Positions 51,874-59,419 of a stretch of DNA of 64,000 bases are shown in pieces; positions within the stretch are counted from its first letter, which is position 1, and each line of letters begins with the position of its first letter. The notes beneath the pieces were generated by a model. The model saw only the letters and a list, made by a program, of their open reading frames with translations, searched no databases and was not told the origin of the DNA. Source of the stretch: Luteolibacter sp. Y139 (GTDB lineage: Bacteria; Verrucomicrobiota; Verrucomicrobiia; Verrucomicrobiales; Akkermansiaceae); assembly GCF_038066715.1 (NCBI RefSeq), contig NZ_JBBUKT010000004.1, forward strand, positions 310,001 to 374,000, in the 5' to 3' direction. Position numbers and translations under genes: made by a program.

Positions 51874-52059
51874 TCATCCGCGCGGGGGCGTGGAATCCCA
51901 AGCCACGGATGGAGCGAGTGTGGAAGGCTGGCTTCGCAAGCCTGATGGGTGGAGCATTTCCAAGCGCTCCAGCCGCTGCTCCATGTCATGGAGGGGCTGG
52001 AAGAGGGCGAGCAAGTCGCGCACTAGCTTTTCCGGATCGGGGGATGGCTCCGCTTGCAT
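51874..52059 (-). CDS. Short coiled-coil-type protein
   Basis: 61 residues from ATG 52059. SPDPEKLVRDLLALFQPLHD and MEQRLERLEML form a Leu-rich heptad, typical of a short coiled coil. The last ~20 residues are Ser/Pro-rich. Codons end mostly in G or C. Could be a small regulator or a fragment of a longer helical protein. No family recognised. Confidence 0.4.
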   Translation of the reverse strand: MQAEPSPDPEKLVRDLLALFQPLHDMEQRLERLEMLHPSGLRSQPSTLAPSVAWDSTPPRG

Positions 52060-52213
52060 GGTCACCAATGTTTCCGCTGAGGGATACGAGGTGAATAACC
52101 GCTGCTTTGCCGGTGGGTTGCGAAGGAAAGTAAGGTCGCGGCATTGCATGCGTGCAGTGATTCATTTGCGACGTAACGATGAACGCTTCTGCCGAGTAGA
52201 TCGCAGATCGAGT

Positions 52214-52948
52214 ATGCCAAGAAGTAGAGTCGTCGTGCCGGTGCTGTTTTTCGCGTGTGTTTCCGTGGCCTCCGCCCAGCGAGTCGCGGCAATCGACGGC
52301 TTCCTGAAACCGATCGTTTCCAAAATCGCGGCCGCTCCGAATATTGGAGGGTGGGAGTGGGAGCGGAATTGGAATGGAGGCTATCTCTTGAGAAGGTGGA
52401 TGGATGTGACGGGCGACGGTCGTTCGGAAGCCTTCATTGCTTCCACGCTTGAATCCGACAAGTACGGGCACATCTGGCACGTCTTCGATGTTTCGGCTGA
52501 TGGAATCATGAGGCCCTTTGGGAAGACGCTGCGGCATGATTCGGCCTTGCCGGTGAAGGAGGACGGGAAGACTTGTTTATTGTACCTACCTGGTCCTAGC
52601 CAGGAGCGGATGCGAGTCAGCGATCCCAAGCCTTACGAGGTATATCGCTACAGATTCGCGTTCCCCAAGATTGAAGAGGCGTTTTCGTGGGTCAGCGAGG
52701 AAGAAGACAGGCGGCTTGGCCAGGACTATGAGAAGAGGCTTCCGAAAACGGAGGTGATCCTGCTGGCGGATTACCTGAGCGATCCGACGGCGAAATGGTC
52801 GGACTCGACCCAGTTGAAGTTGGATGCCCGCGATCGCTACTACCTTGAGGAGAACAAGGAGCGGGCTGAAAAGAATATGGCGTTCACGCCTCAGGTGGCG
52901 TTGGCGAAGCTTGGCGGTGAGCGGGCGAAGTCCAAAGAGGCCAAGTAG
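52214..52948 (+). CDS. Secreted protein of unknown function
   Basis: 244 residues from ATG 52214; the upstream open frame has poor coding character. Signal peptide MPRSRVVVPVLFFACVSVASA. The mature protein has WRRWMDVTGDGRSEAFI-like sequence (in fact LRRWMDVTGDGRSEAFIAS), close to an FG-GAP/EF-type D-x-x-G-D-G-R motif, then DKYGHIWHVFDVS and a charged helical C-terminus ending ERAKSKEAK. May bind calcium. No family recognised. Confidence 0.7.
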   Translation: MPRSRVVVPVLFFACVSVASAQRVAAIDGFLKPIVSKIAAAPNIGGWEWERNWNGGYLLRRWMDVTGDGRSEAFIASTLESDKYGHIWHVFDVSADGIMRPFGKTLRHDSALPVKEDGKTCLLYLPGPSQERMRVSDPKPYEVYRYRFAFPKIEEAFSWVSEEEDRRLGQDYEKRLPKTEVILLADYLSDPTAKWSDSTQLKLDARDRYYLEENKERAEKNMAFTPQVALAKLGGERAKSKEAK

Positions 52949-53002
52949 CAGAGCGACTCCCTGCGATGACTTCCGCGCGTTCCATGATCGTGTGATCAGG
53001 GC

Positions 53003-53296
53003 TCAGCAGAGCGCGCGGGCGATCTGCATCCACTCGTCTTCTAACGGAGCGTTGCGGGAGGGGGCGGGTTTGTTGGCGCGGGAGTACCAGTAGCAGGCGT
53101 TGCCGTAGTCGCCTTCCTCGCGGTGGAGGTAGGCGTGGATCCAGGCGCCGGCGGGGTCGGGGAGGTCCTGGCAGGCGTCGTGGGCGGCGTCCCATTGGCC
53201 GGCGCGGGCTAGCCAGAGAGTCTTGAGTGTGGGGGAGAGGTCGGCGGGTGGAGTGGTGTCGGTGCGGGCGGAGTTGGCGAGGGTGACGGCGTCCAT
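53003..53296 (-). CDS. Small hypothetical protein with TPR-like pattern
   Basis: 97 residues from ATG 53296. LSPTLKTLWLARAGQWDAAH and AGAWIHAYLHREEGDYGNAC, then YWYSRANKPAP, follow the helix-turn-helix rhythm of a Sel1/TPR-type unit (regular W/Y and A/G positions). Similar short proteins occur in related genomes. Probable protein-interaction role, otherwise unknown. The ATG is sharply defined and codon bias is strong. Confidence 0.7.
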   Translation of the reverse strand: MDAVTLANSARTDTTPPADLSPTLKTLWLARAGQWDAAHDACQDLPDPAGAWIHAYLHREEGDYGNACYWYSRANKPAPSRNAPLEDEWMQIARALC

Positions 53297-53617
53297 GGTT
53301 GTGATGAAGTTTGTTAGTTTGAAGTGTTGCCCTCTGGGCTACGCGGTTTGCCGCTTTGCGGAGGGAGAATGGTCGCTATCGCGACTGCTGCGTTCAGTTT
53401 TCAGGAAGGGGAGGCGAGTGTCGAATGGTTGATGATAGGCGAAACAGCCAAAGGCACGCGTTGTCACCAACGCGCCTACGGTTGGAGTTGTCCGCAGTCC
53501 TTGGTTGCGGCTGATGGTGGTGTTGTTCGTTTGTGTCGGTTTCGCCCAGTCTGGAGAGTTCCATGAGTGAGGGATTGGCTGGAACAAGAGGGGGAACTTG
53601 TGTCTCTTGTAGCTGCC
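53297..53617. other. 321-base intergenic region
   Basis: Holds the promoters of the divergent genes. Several short imperfect inverted repeats are seen (for example near 53462-53490), with none convincing as a terminator or RNA gene. No credible protein gene. Confidence 0.4.
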
Positions 53618-54415
53618 ATGAAAATTCCTTCGCTTCTCGTTCTCGGTTTGCTCGCAGGTCCGGTGTTGGCGGATGCCTTGCCGACGACGAACAAGAAGCC
53701 GTGGGTGGCCTTTTATGCGGGCTATGAGGCGAAGAGCTTCCAGTTCACGGTGAATACCGAAGGGGTGGGGGAGTTGATCCCGTTGGACAAGGGCAAGCCG
53801 ATCAGCGGGAGGAATGCGATCAAGTTCCAGGCGGTGGTGGAAGATGTCTCGGCGGATGGGAAGGTGTTCGCGAAATACGCGGAGAAGGGGGCTTGGGAAG
53901 CGGTGACGCCAGCGGCGATCGATCCGGAGAAGGTGACGTATCGCGGGATGGCGGGGAATGCGAAGTTCGAGGTGAACCTGGAGTTCGACAAGAACGGGGT
54001 GCGGGCGGGAGGGAAGCTGTTAGAGAAGGGGGAGCTGAAGAATCCGCGGTTCGTGCTGCGGGTGTCGGTGCCGAATGTTTATTTCTACGACAAGGATGCG
54101 GCGAAGCTGGATGCGAAGGCGAAGGATGACCGGATCGACCTGGTGCGGACGGATGGGAAGAAGCTGAAATTCGGCTCGCGGACTGCGATCGATGGGGAGA
54201 CGGCGGAGGTGACAGGGCCGGGGATTGCGGAGGCGAAGATCGAGATGTCGGGCTTGAAGGACAACCGGTTTGAATTTGTGGCGGGTGCGGGGGCGTCGTT
54301 TGAGCTTTGGAACAAGGGGATCGCGCCGTTGAGCGAGGGGTTTTCGCTGAATTGGAAGGCGGATGCGGGGAAGGATCCGGAGGGGAAGGGGAGATTGGTT
54401 TTGGAGGTGAAGTGA
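53618..54415 (+). CDS. Secreted protein, probable beta-sandwich, unknown function
   Basis: 265 residues from ATG 53618. Signal peptide MKIPSLLVLGLLAGPVLA with cleavage before DALPT. The mature part is rich in Lys, Asp and Gly with strand-like repeats (WVAFYAGYEAKSFQFTVNTE, FVLRVSVPNVYFYDKDAAKL, IAEAKIEMSGLKDNRFEFVA, FSLNWKADAGKDPEGKGRLV). It resembles a chain of immunoglobulin-like beta domains. Encoded alone. No family recognised. Confidence 0.75.
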   Translation: MKIPSLLVLGLLAGPVLADALPTTNKKPWVAFYAGYEAKSFQFTVNTEGVGELIPLDKGKPISGRNAIKFQAVVEDVSADGKVFAKYAEKGAWEAVTPAAIDPEKVTYRGMAGNAKFEVNLEFDKNGVRAGGKLLEKGELKNPRFVLRVSVPNVYFYDKDAAKLDAKAKDDRIDLVRTDGKKLKFGSRTAIDGETAEVTGPGIAEAKIEMSGLKDNRFEFVAGAGASFELWNKGIAPLSEGFSLNWKADAGKDPEGKGRLVLEVK

Positions 54416-54417
54416 GA

Positions 54418-54443
54418 GAAGTGCCGGGTGATCCGTGAAAGGC
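54418..54443. repeat. 26-base dispersed repeat, copy 2
   Basis: GAAGTGCCGGGTGATCCGTG followed by AAAGGC, 25/26 identical to 41277-41302. It begins 3 bases after a stop codon. Confidence 0.7.
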
Positions 54444-54524
54444 ACGGAACGGTCGCGGATGGGTGCAATGGTCTTTGGGGGTTGATTGCGAGCGGGCCTA
54501 GCCGGTGGCCGCGAGAAGCATGAG

Positions 54525-54606
54525 GCGTCCTTTCAGGACGCGGGGAGCTGCGTGGGCTTACCCCGGCACTGCGTGCCGGGCTTTTATGAGCCGTCCCGTT
54601 GGGACG
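54525..54606. repeat. Three-hairpin REP-like element
   Basis: Three compact hairpins in 82 bases: GCGTCC-TTTCA-GGACGC (54525-54541), CCCGGCAC-TGC-GTGCCGGG (54562-54580) and CGTCCC-GTT-GGGACG (54592-54606). The spacing and the CTTTTATGAGC link between the second and third are typical of repeated extragenic elements of this phylum as I remember them. The rest of 54444-54850 holds no credible gene. Confidence 0.6.
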
Positions 54607-54855
54607 AAGAATAAGTTCCCGTTGGTGCGCAGGGCCTCGGACGCAGGCTTTGGGACTCATGGTTTGGGGTCGGATGAGGCGGATCAGTACACTGGAACAC
54701 ACAAATTGGCTTCCAAGTACACCTCAGATGCACCACAGTCCTCGGTGAGCGCTTTGAGGCCGGTTTTTCGGGCTGAAATTTCAAAAAACGGGCTATCGAG
54801 GTGTTTGAAAGTGGCAAAATGGAAGGGTCGATACAGCCAAATTCACTGACTAAAC

Positions 54856-54930
54856 TGCTGATAATCAGCAATTTAAAATTTTATTTCGGGAATCCTGAAT
54901 TTGGTTTGACCATTTTGGTGTACTTTGGTG
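54856..54930 (+). promoter_or_regulatory. mraZ/dcw promoter region with operator-like repeats
   Basis: A 15-base palindrome TGCTGAT-A-ATCAGCA (54856-54870) is followed by AT-rich DNA. Then TTTGGTG occurs at 54914-54920 and 54924-54930, a 10-base period (one DNA turn), with TTTGGTT at 54900-54906 and a weaker TCTAGGG one period later. MraZ of other bacteria binds direct repeats of TGGGN at 10-base period upstream of its own gene. The similarity suggests autoregulation; this is inference. Confidence 0.5.
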
Positions 54931-54965
54931 AACTCTAGGGCATTCCGCGGGTGTTACCGCCCTCG

Positions 54966-55418
54966 ATGTCCTCCATGTCCAAAGTCCACGAGAGTCACTT
55001 CGACTACAAGATGGACCCGAAATTCCGGGTTTCCGTCCCTGTCGAATGGCGCCCCGAGACCGAGGAGACGCCGATCCGGTTGCAGCTCTCGAAGGAGCAC
55101 GACCTGCCGGTGATCAAGGTGTACGGCGAGGCGGAGTTCGACCTGAAGTTCGAGCAAGTGGAGCAGAGCGATCTGACCCCTGCGAAGAAGCAACAGATCG
55201 TCGGGCACCTGCGGATGATGTCGAAGAAGGCCAACGTCAGCAGCCAGGGCAAGCTCACCGTCCCGAAGGACTGGAGCGAGCGAGTCGGGCTGAAGGCAGA
55301 CGGTCCGGTGATCCTGGCCGGCCGTGGTCCCTTTTACATGCTGTGCACGCAGGAGACCTTCGAACGCATCACCGAGATCGAACTCGGCATGGACGACGGC
55401 GACCTGGGCGTGCTGTGA
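54966..55418 (+). CDS. mraZ: MraZ transcriptional regulator/division protein
   Basis: About 150 residues with two AbrB-like halves. HFDYKMDPKFRVSVPVEWRP is the first MraZ motif (the usual DxKGRxxxPxxWR, here with Asp-Pro-Lys), and NVSSQGKLTVPKDWSERVGL the second. VILAGRGPFYMLCTQETFE ends the second half. MraZ sits at the head of dcw clusters and represses its own operon. Start is uncertain among GTG 54951, ATG 54966 and ATG 54975. The following gene is rsmH but it is separated by a repeat tract. Confidence 0.88.
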   Translation: MSSMSKVHESHFDYKMDPKFRVSVPVEWRPETEETPIRLQLSKEHDLPVIKVYGEAEFDLKFEQVEQSDLTPAKKQQIVGHLRMMSKKANVSSQGKLTVPKDWSERVGLKADGPVILAGRGPFYMLCTQETFERITEIELGMDDGDLGVL

Positions 55419-55566
55419 CAGACACCCCCTCCAACAGATTTCACCCACACCCACACCCGAAAGCGACAACATGCTGTTCGCCCCTCCAACCCTGGCATCC
55501 GCACATGGCGGACTCGCGGCACCCACCGCGGGAGAAAGCCGGGTGTCAGGGTTGGGCTATGTTTTC

Positions 55567-56114
55567 CCATCGGCACGGACCGGCGCACTCGGGACAGCGC
55601 GCCCTTCCGGTCATCCCTACACGGCTGTCCGCTCCGCATTCCATGGCTGGTTGGCGGGGCGGCGGCCGGAGATTTTCCTGGCTGGGCGGATGAGGTTACT
55701 CGGGACAGTACCTCTTTCGCCAATTACCTCGGTGATCCGCGCGGCTTCTGGCTGGTTGTCCGCGCGGGTCGCCGGAGACTTTCGATATCAATTTCCTTGC
55801 GAAGCGACTGGCGCACTCGGGACAGCGCGCCTCTCGATTCATACCCAAACGGCTGTCCGCCCCGCATTCCATGGCTGGTTGGCGGGTCGGCGGCCGATGG
55901 CTTTCCTGGCTGGGCGGAAGGGGTTTCTCGGGACAGTACCCCTTTCGCTTTTTGAACCGGTGATCCGCGCGACTTCTGGCTGGTTGTGCGCGCGGGTCAC
56001 CGGACACTTTCCATCGGCACGGACCGGCGCACTCGGGACAGCGCGCCTCTCCGGCCATATCCAAACGGCTGTCCGCCCCGCATTCCATGGCTGGTTGGCG
56101 GGACGGCGGCCGTC
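55567..56114. repeat. Tandem half-repeat tract within the dcw operon
   Basis: Five half-units carry the core CTCGGGACAG at about 55588, 55699, 55816, 55927 and 56032, in order A-B-A-B-A. Centre spacings are 111, 117, 111 and 105 bases, all multiples of three. Types A and B are diverged copies of one ~110-base unit (both contain a GCTGGTTG block and a CCGGAGA-like end). The frame shared with rsmH stays open through the tract from ATG 55471, and the opposite strand is also open. It could be a translated repeat domain or a noncoding repeat insertion. Confidence 0.75.
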
Positions 56115-57087
56115 GGAAATTTTCCAACAGACGAACAAGACCGACGAGTCGAACGGCTATCACCTCTCCGTGCTCCCTGCCGAGACGGTGGAGTGGATGG
56201 CTGCGCAAGAGGGCAAGCTGATCATCGATGGCACCCTCGGCGGCGGCGGGCACAGCGAGGCTTTCCTGAAAGCCGGTGCCTCCGTGATCGGGATCGACCG
56301 CGATCCTGAAGCGCTCGCGTTCGCCTCGAAGCGGCTCGCTGCCTACGGCGACCGTTTTCGCACCTGGCAGGGCAATTTCGCAGATCTCCGGGACATCCCC
56401 GAGGTCCGGGGGGAAAGCAAGGCCGATGGCCTGCTTTTGGACCTCGGGGTTTCCTCCCGGCAACTCGACGCCGCGGAACGGGGATTCTCGTTCAGAGGTG
56501 AGGGTCCTCTGGATATGCGAATGGGCCCGGCCTGTCCGTTCGATGCCGCGCACGTGGTGAACACGTGGGCGGAGTCGGAGCTGGTGCGGATCTTCTTCGA
56601 ACTCGGTGAAGAGCCGAAGGCGCGCCGCATCGCCGCGGCGATCGTGAAGCGCCGCGCCGAGCGCGAGTTCACGACGACGATCGATCTCGCGGACTGCATT
56701 GAGAAGGTGATCGGCCGCCATGGACGCATCCATCCGGCGACGAAGGCATTTCAAGCGATCCGCATGACGGTGAATGACGAGCTGGGCTCACTGGAGCGCG
56801 CGATGGAAGCGTCGCTCGAAGTGCTGAAGCCAGGGGGGCGCTTACTCATTATCACTTTCCACAGCTTGGAGGACCGCATGGTGAAGCGCTTCATGCAGCA
56901 CCGCGCGAAGCCCTGGCTGGACCAACCTGACTGGCCGGCACCGCGGCCGAATCCCGACTGGTGCCTGACGCTTCCTGTTAGAAAGGCAATCGCCGCGAGC
57001 GACGCAGAGATTCGAATCAACCCCCGGGCCCGCAGTGCGAAACTGCGGGTCGCCGAGCTTCTGGACCCTACCGTTTCACGCCCATGA
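56095..57087 (+). CDS. rsmH: 16S rRNA (cytosine-1402 N4)-methyltransferase RsmH
   Basis: 330 residues if the TTG at 56095 is used. HLSVLPAETVEWM opens the enzyme, DGTLGGGGHSEAFL is the SAM-binding loop, GIDRDPEAL the ribose Asp, LLLDLGVSSRQLDAAERGFS and KTTTID-like FTTTIDLADCIEKV are family blocks, and LLIITFHSLEDRMVKRFM the final strand. The start is a real problem: the domain has no in-frame ATG nearby, so either TTG 56095 or ATG 55471 (giving a repeat-bearing extension of ~208 residues) is used. It overlaps the ftsL-like gene by 4 bases (ATGA). Confidence 0.92.
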   Translation: MAGRRPSEIFQQTNKTDESNGYHLSVLPAETVEWMAAQEGKLIIDGTLGGGGHSEAFLKAGASVIGIDRDPEALAFASKRLAAYGDRFRTWQGNFADLRDIPEVRGESKADGLLLDLGVSSRQLDAAERGFSFRGEGPLDMRMGPACPFDAAHVVNTWAESELVRIFFELGEEPKARRIAAAIVKRRAEREFTTTIDLADCIEKVIGRHGRIHPATKAFQAIRMTVNDELGSLERAMEASLEVLKPGGRLLIITFHSLEDRMVKRFMQHRAKPWLDQPDWPAPRPNPDWCLTLPVRKAIAASDAEIRINPRARSAKLRVAELLDPTVSRP

Positions 57088-57437
57088 ACCGTCTCCGTTC
57101 CGAGCCTACCACTCACATTTCCGTTTTCATCACGCTGATCCTTGCAGCCCTGGTTGTCATCGCCGGTGGCATCATGCATGCGGTCGCGAAAAACTCGCAG
57201 GTGCAGGTCGAGCGTCAGATCGACCAGGCGCAGAAGCGCATTGAGCAGACGAAGGTCCAGATCCGCATGGTGGAAGTGCGGACGGACAAGATGCTCGACC
57301 GATTTGAAATGAAGGAGCGGCTCAAGCAGTCCGCTTCAGGTCTGGTGTCCATCACCCCCGCCGACATCGAGGAAGTCCGGCCGCTGCCCGCGGCGCAGGA
57401 CGGCTCGGAGGTCGCCGACGTCCGCGACGAACCATGA
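57084..57437 (+). CDS. ftsL: FtsL-like cell division protein
   Basis: 117 residues. A short basic N-terminus and a transmembrane helix (ISVFITLILAALVVIAGGIM) precede a periplasmic coiled coil (QIDQAQKRIEQTKVQIRMVE). This is the topology of FtsL, which bridges FtsB and FtsQ in the divisome. Sequence identity to E. coli FtsL is not recognisable; the call depends on topology and the fixed position between rsmH and ftsI. Overlaps both neighbours by 4 bases (ATGA). The C-terminal tail is Asp/Glu-Pro-rich. Confidence 0.8.
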   Translation: MNRLRSEPTTHISVFITLILAALVVIAGGIMHAVAKNSQVQVERQIDQAQKRIEQTKVQIRMVEVRTDKMLDRFEMKERLKQSASGLVSITPADIEEVRPLPAAQDGSEVADVRDEP

Positions 57438-59419
57438 CCCGACGCCAATTTCAGACAAGGTGTGTCTTACTGTGCTCGGTCCTAGTGGCCGGGCTCAGTG
57501 CGCTTTCGGTGCGGCTGATCCAGATCCAAGTCTGGAACCGCAAGGACATGGCGGGCAAGTCCAGCAGGACCTTCGACTCGAAGGAGCCGCTGGTCGGCCT
57601 GCGGGGCACGATCGTGGATCGCAACGAAGAGGTGCTGGCAAAGAGCATGCCGGTGGCCTCCATCGTGGTGGATCTGCAGCATTTGTCGGATCCGCTGCTG
57701 GTTTCCTTTCCGCTCGCCTACGAGCGCGTGAGCGGCGAGCCGGGTTGGGAATTGCTCAATCCGCAGGAGCAGAAGCAGCGGGTGCTGGGGATGCGCGGGG
57801 TGATCTTGAAAGAGTCCGAAGACTCGCCGGATGCCCTGATCGAGAAAGGCGTGGCCCAAGCGGTGAGCCTGCTGGCACGGCCGCTCGGACTGAAGCGTGA
57901 GGAGATGTACTCCAAGCTCCGCGAGGAACTCGCGAATGCCAAGAAGCGTGCGGTGAAGCTGGGGCTCAAGAAGCCGGGCGGGGAATTCTGCCTGGTGAAG
58001 GAGCGGCCTGCGGATGACATCGAGCGCGTCCGTGAACTGATTTCGAAGAACTGGCTGGAAGGCTTCCGCCTCAACGAATCCTACAAGCGCTGGTATCCGT
58101 CCGAACTGCTCGCGACCCATATCGTCGGTTACACGAGTGAGGGCAAGGATACTGGAGAAGATGGCGAGGAGGTTTTCCGTCCGATCGGCAAATACGGGAT
58201 CGAGGCGGCACTGGAAGAATATCTGGCTGGCAGCGATGGCTGGCAGATGCAGCGCCGTGCTCCGAATGGAGCCCGGATCCCGGGTGACACGTCCACGCTC
58301 AAGCCGCCACGCGCGGGACTGAACGTGCAACTCTCGCTGGATATGGGGATCCAGTCGATCGTGGAGGAAGAGCTGGATGCCGGCCTAGCCCAATGGGAGA
58401 GCAAGCGCGGTTGCATCATCGTGATGGACCCAAAGACCGGGGAGATCCTGGGGATGGCCAGCCGCCCGCATTTCAATCTCAATCACCTCGACAAGGAGAG
58501 CCTGAAGGAGCCGTGCTTCGCTACGCAAGCGATCTACGAGCCGGGTAGTACCATCAAGATGGTGCCCTCGTCCGCCGCGCTCAACGAGCGGCTGGTCACG
58601 CCGCAGACCCAGTTCTTCTGCTACAATGGTCACTACCAGATGGGCAAGATCACGGTGCCCGACCACTTTCCCTACGGTTATCTGACGGTGGAAGGCATCC
58701 TGCAGAAATCGAGCAACATCGGCGCCTACCAGCTGGGGATGGCCTTGGGGGCACCCCGCTACTACGACTATCTAGAGAAGTACGGCTTCGGGCAGAAGAC
58801 AGGCATCCTGCTGAGCGGCGAGAGCCGTGGCATCGTGCCGCGGTCGAAGAACCCGCTGGATTTCTCGCGCACGACCTATGGCTATGCGCTGGCGGTGACG
58901 CCGCTACAGGTGGCCACGGCCTACTGCGCGATCGCGAGCGATGGGAAGCTCCGGAAGCCGCACATCGTGAAGTCGGTCATCGCGAATGACGGCACGGTGG
59001 TGGAGCGCTACGAGCCGGAAGTGGTGAGAGAGGTGATCCGCCCCGAGACGGCCAAGTCGATGCGGGCAGCGCTGGAGAAGGTGGTGGATCCCAAGGGCAC
59101 CGCAGTGCAAGCCAAGGTGCCGGGCTACGGCACCGCGGGCAAGACCGGCACGGCGGTGCGCATCGAGAAGGGCCGCTACCAAGCGGGTCACTACACCGTT
59201 TCCTTCGCCGGAATGTGTCCCGCGAAGGATCCCGCATTTGTGTGTGTGGTCGTTATTGACGATCCTCTCACGAACAAGGTCACCCGCTACGGCGGAACGA
59301 TCGCCGCCCCCGTTTTTTCCAAGGTGGGTGCGCGCCTCGCCGCCCACATGAACCTCACACCTGACGAGCCGGTGGAGGAGAAGGACAAAGACAAGCTCGC
59401 TGGAACCAAGGAACAGTGA
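57434..59419 (+). CDS. ftsI: Division-specific transpeptidase FtsI (PBP3)
   Basis: 661 residues. One N-terminal membrane helix, a dimerisation domain, then the penicillin-binding transpeptidase: EPGSTIKMV with active Ser ~372 and Lys ~375, SSN at ~426-428 and KTGTA at ~570-574. It cross-links septal peptidoglycan. The N-terminal region (HLSDPLLVSFPLAYERVSGE) is longer than in E. coli. Overlaps ftsL and murE by 4 bases each. Beta-lactam target. Confidence 0.95.
   Translation: MTRRQFQTRCVLLCSVLVAGLSALSVRLIQIQVWNRKDMAGKSSRTFDSKEPLVGLRGTIVDRNEEVLAKSMPVASIVVDLQHLSDPLLVSFPLAYERVSGEPGWELLNPQEQKQRVLGMRGVILKESEDSPDALIEKGVAQAVSLLARPLGLKREEMYSKLREELANAKKRAVKLGLKKPGGEFCLVKERPADDIERVRELISKNWLEGFRLNESYKRWYPSELLATHIVGYTSEGKDTGEDGEEVFRPIGKYGIEAALEEYLAGSDGWQMQRRAPNGARIPGDTSTLKPPRAGLNVQLSLDMGIQSIVEEELDAGLAQWESKRGCIIVMDPKTGEILGMASRPHFNLNHLDKESLKEPCFATQAIYEPGSTIKMVPSSAALNERLVTPQTQFFCYNGHYQMGKITVPDHFPYGYLTVEGILQKSSNIGAYQLGMALGAPRYYDYLEKYGFGQKTGILLSGESRGIVPRSKNPLDFSRTTYGYALAVTPLQVATAYCAIASDGKLRKPHIVKSVIANDGTVVERYEPEVVREVIRPETAKSMRAALEKVVDPKGTAVQAKVPGYGTAGKTGTAVRIEKGRYQAGHYTVSFAGMCPAKDPAFVCVVVIDDPLTNKVTRYGGTIAAPVFSKVGARLAAHMNLTPDEPVEEKDKDKLAGTKEQ

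Noticed and set aside
55696-56754. 352-codon minus-strand frame over the repeats and rsmH
   Set aside because: The right-hand half is antisense to rsmH; the repeat half is a consequence of repeat periodicity.
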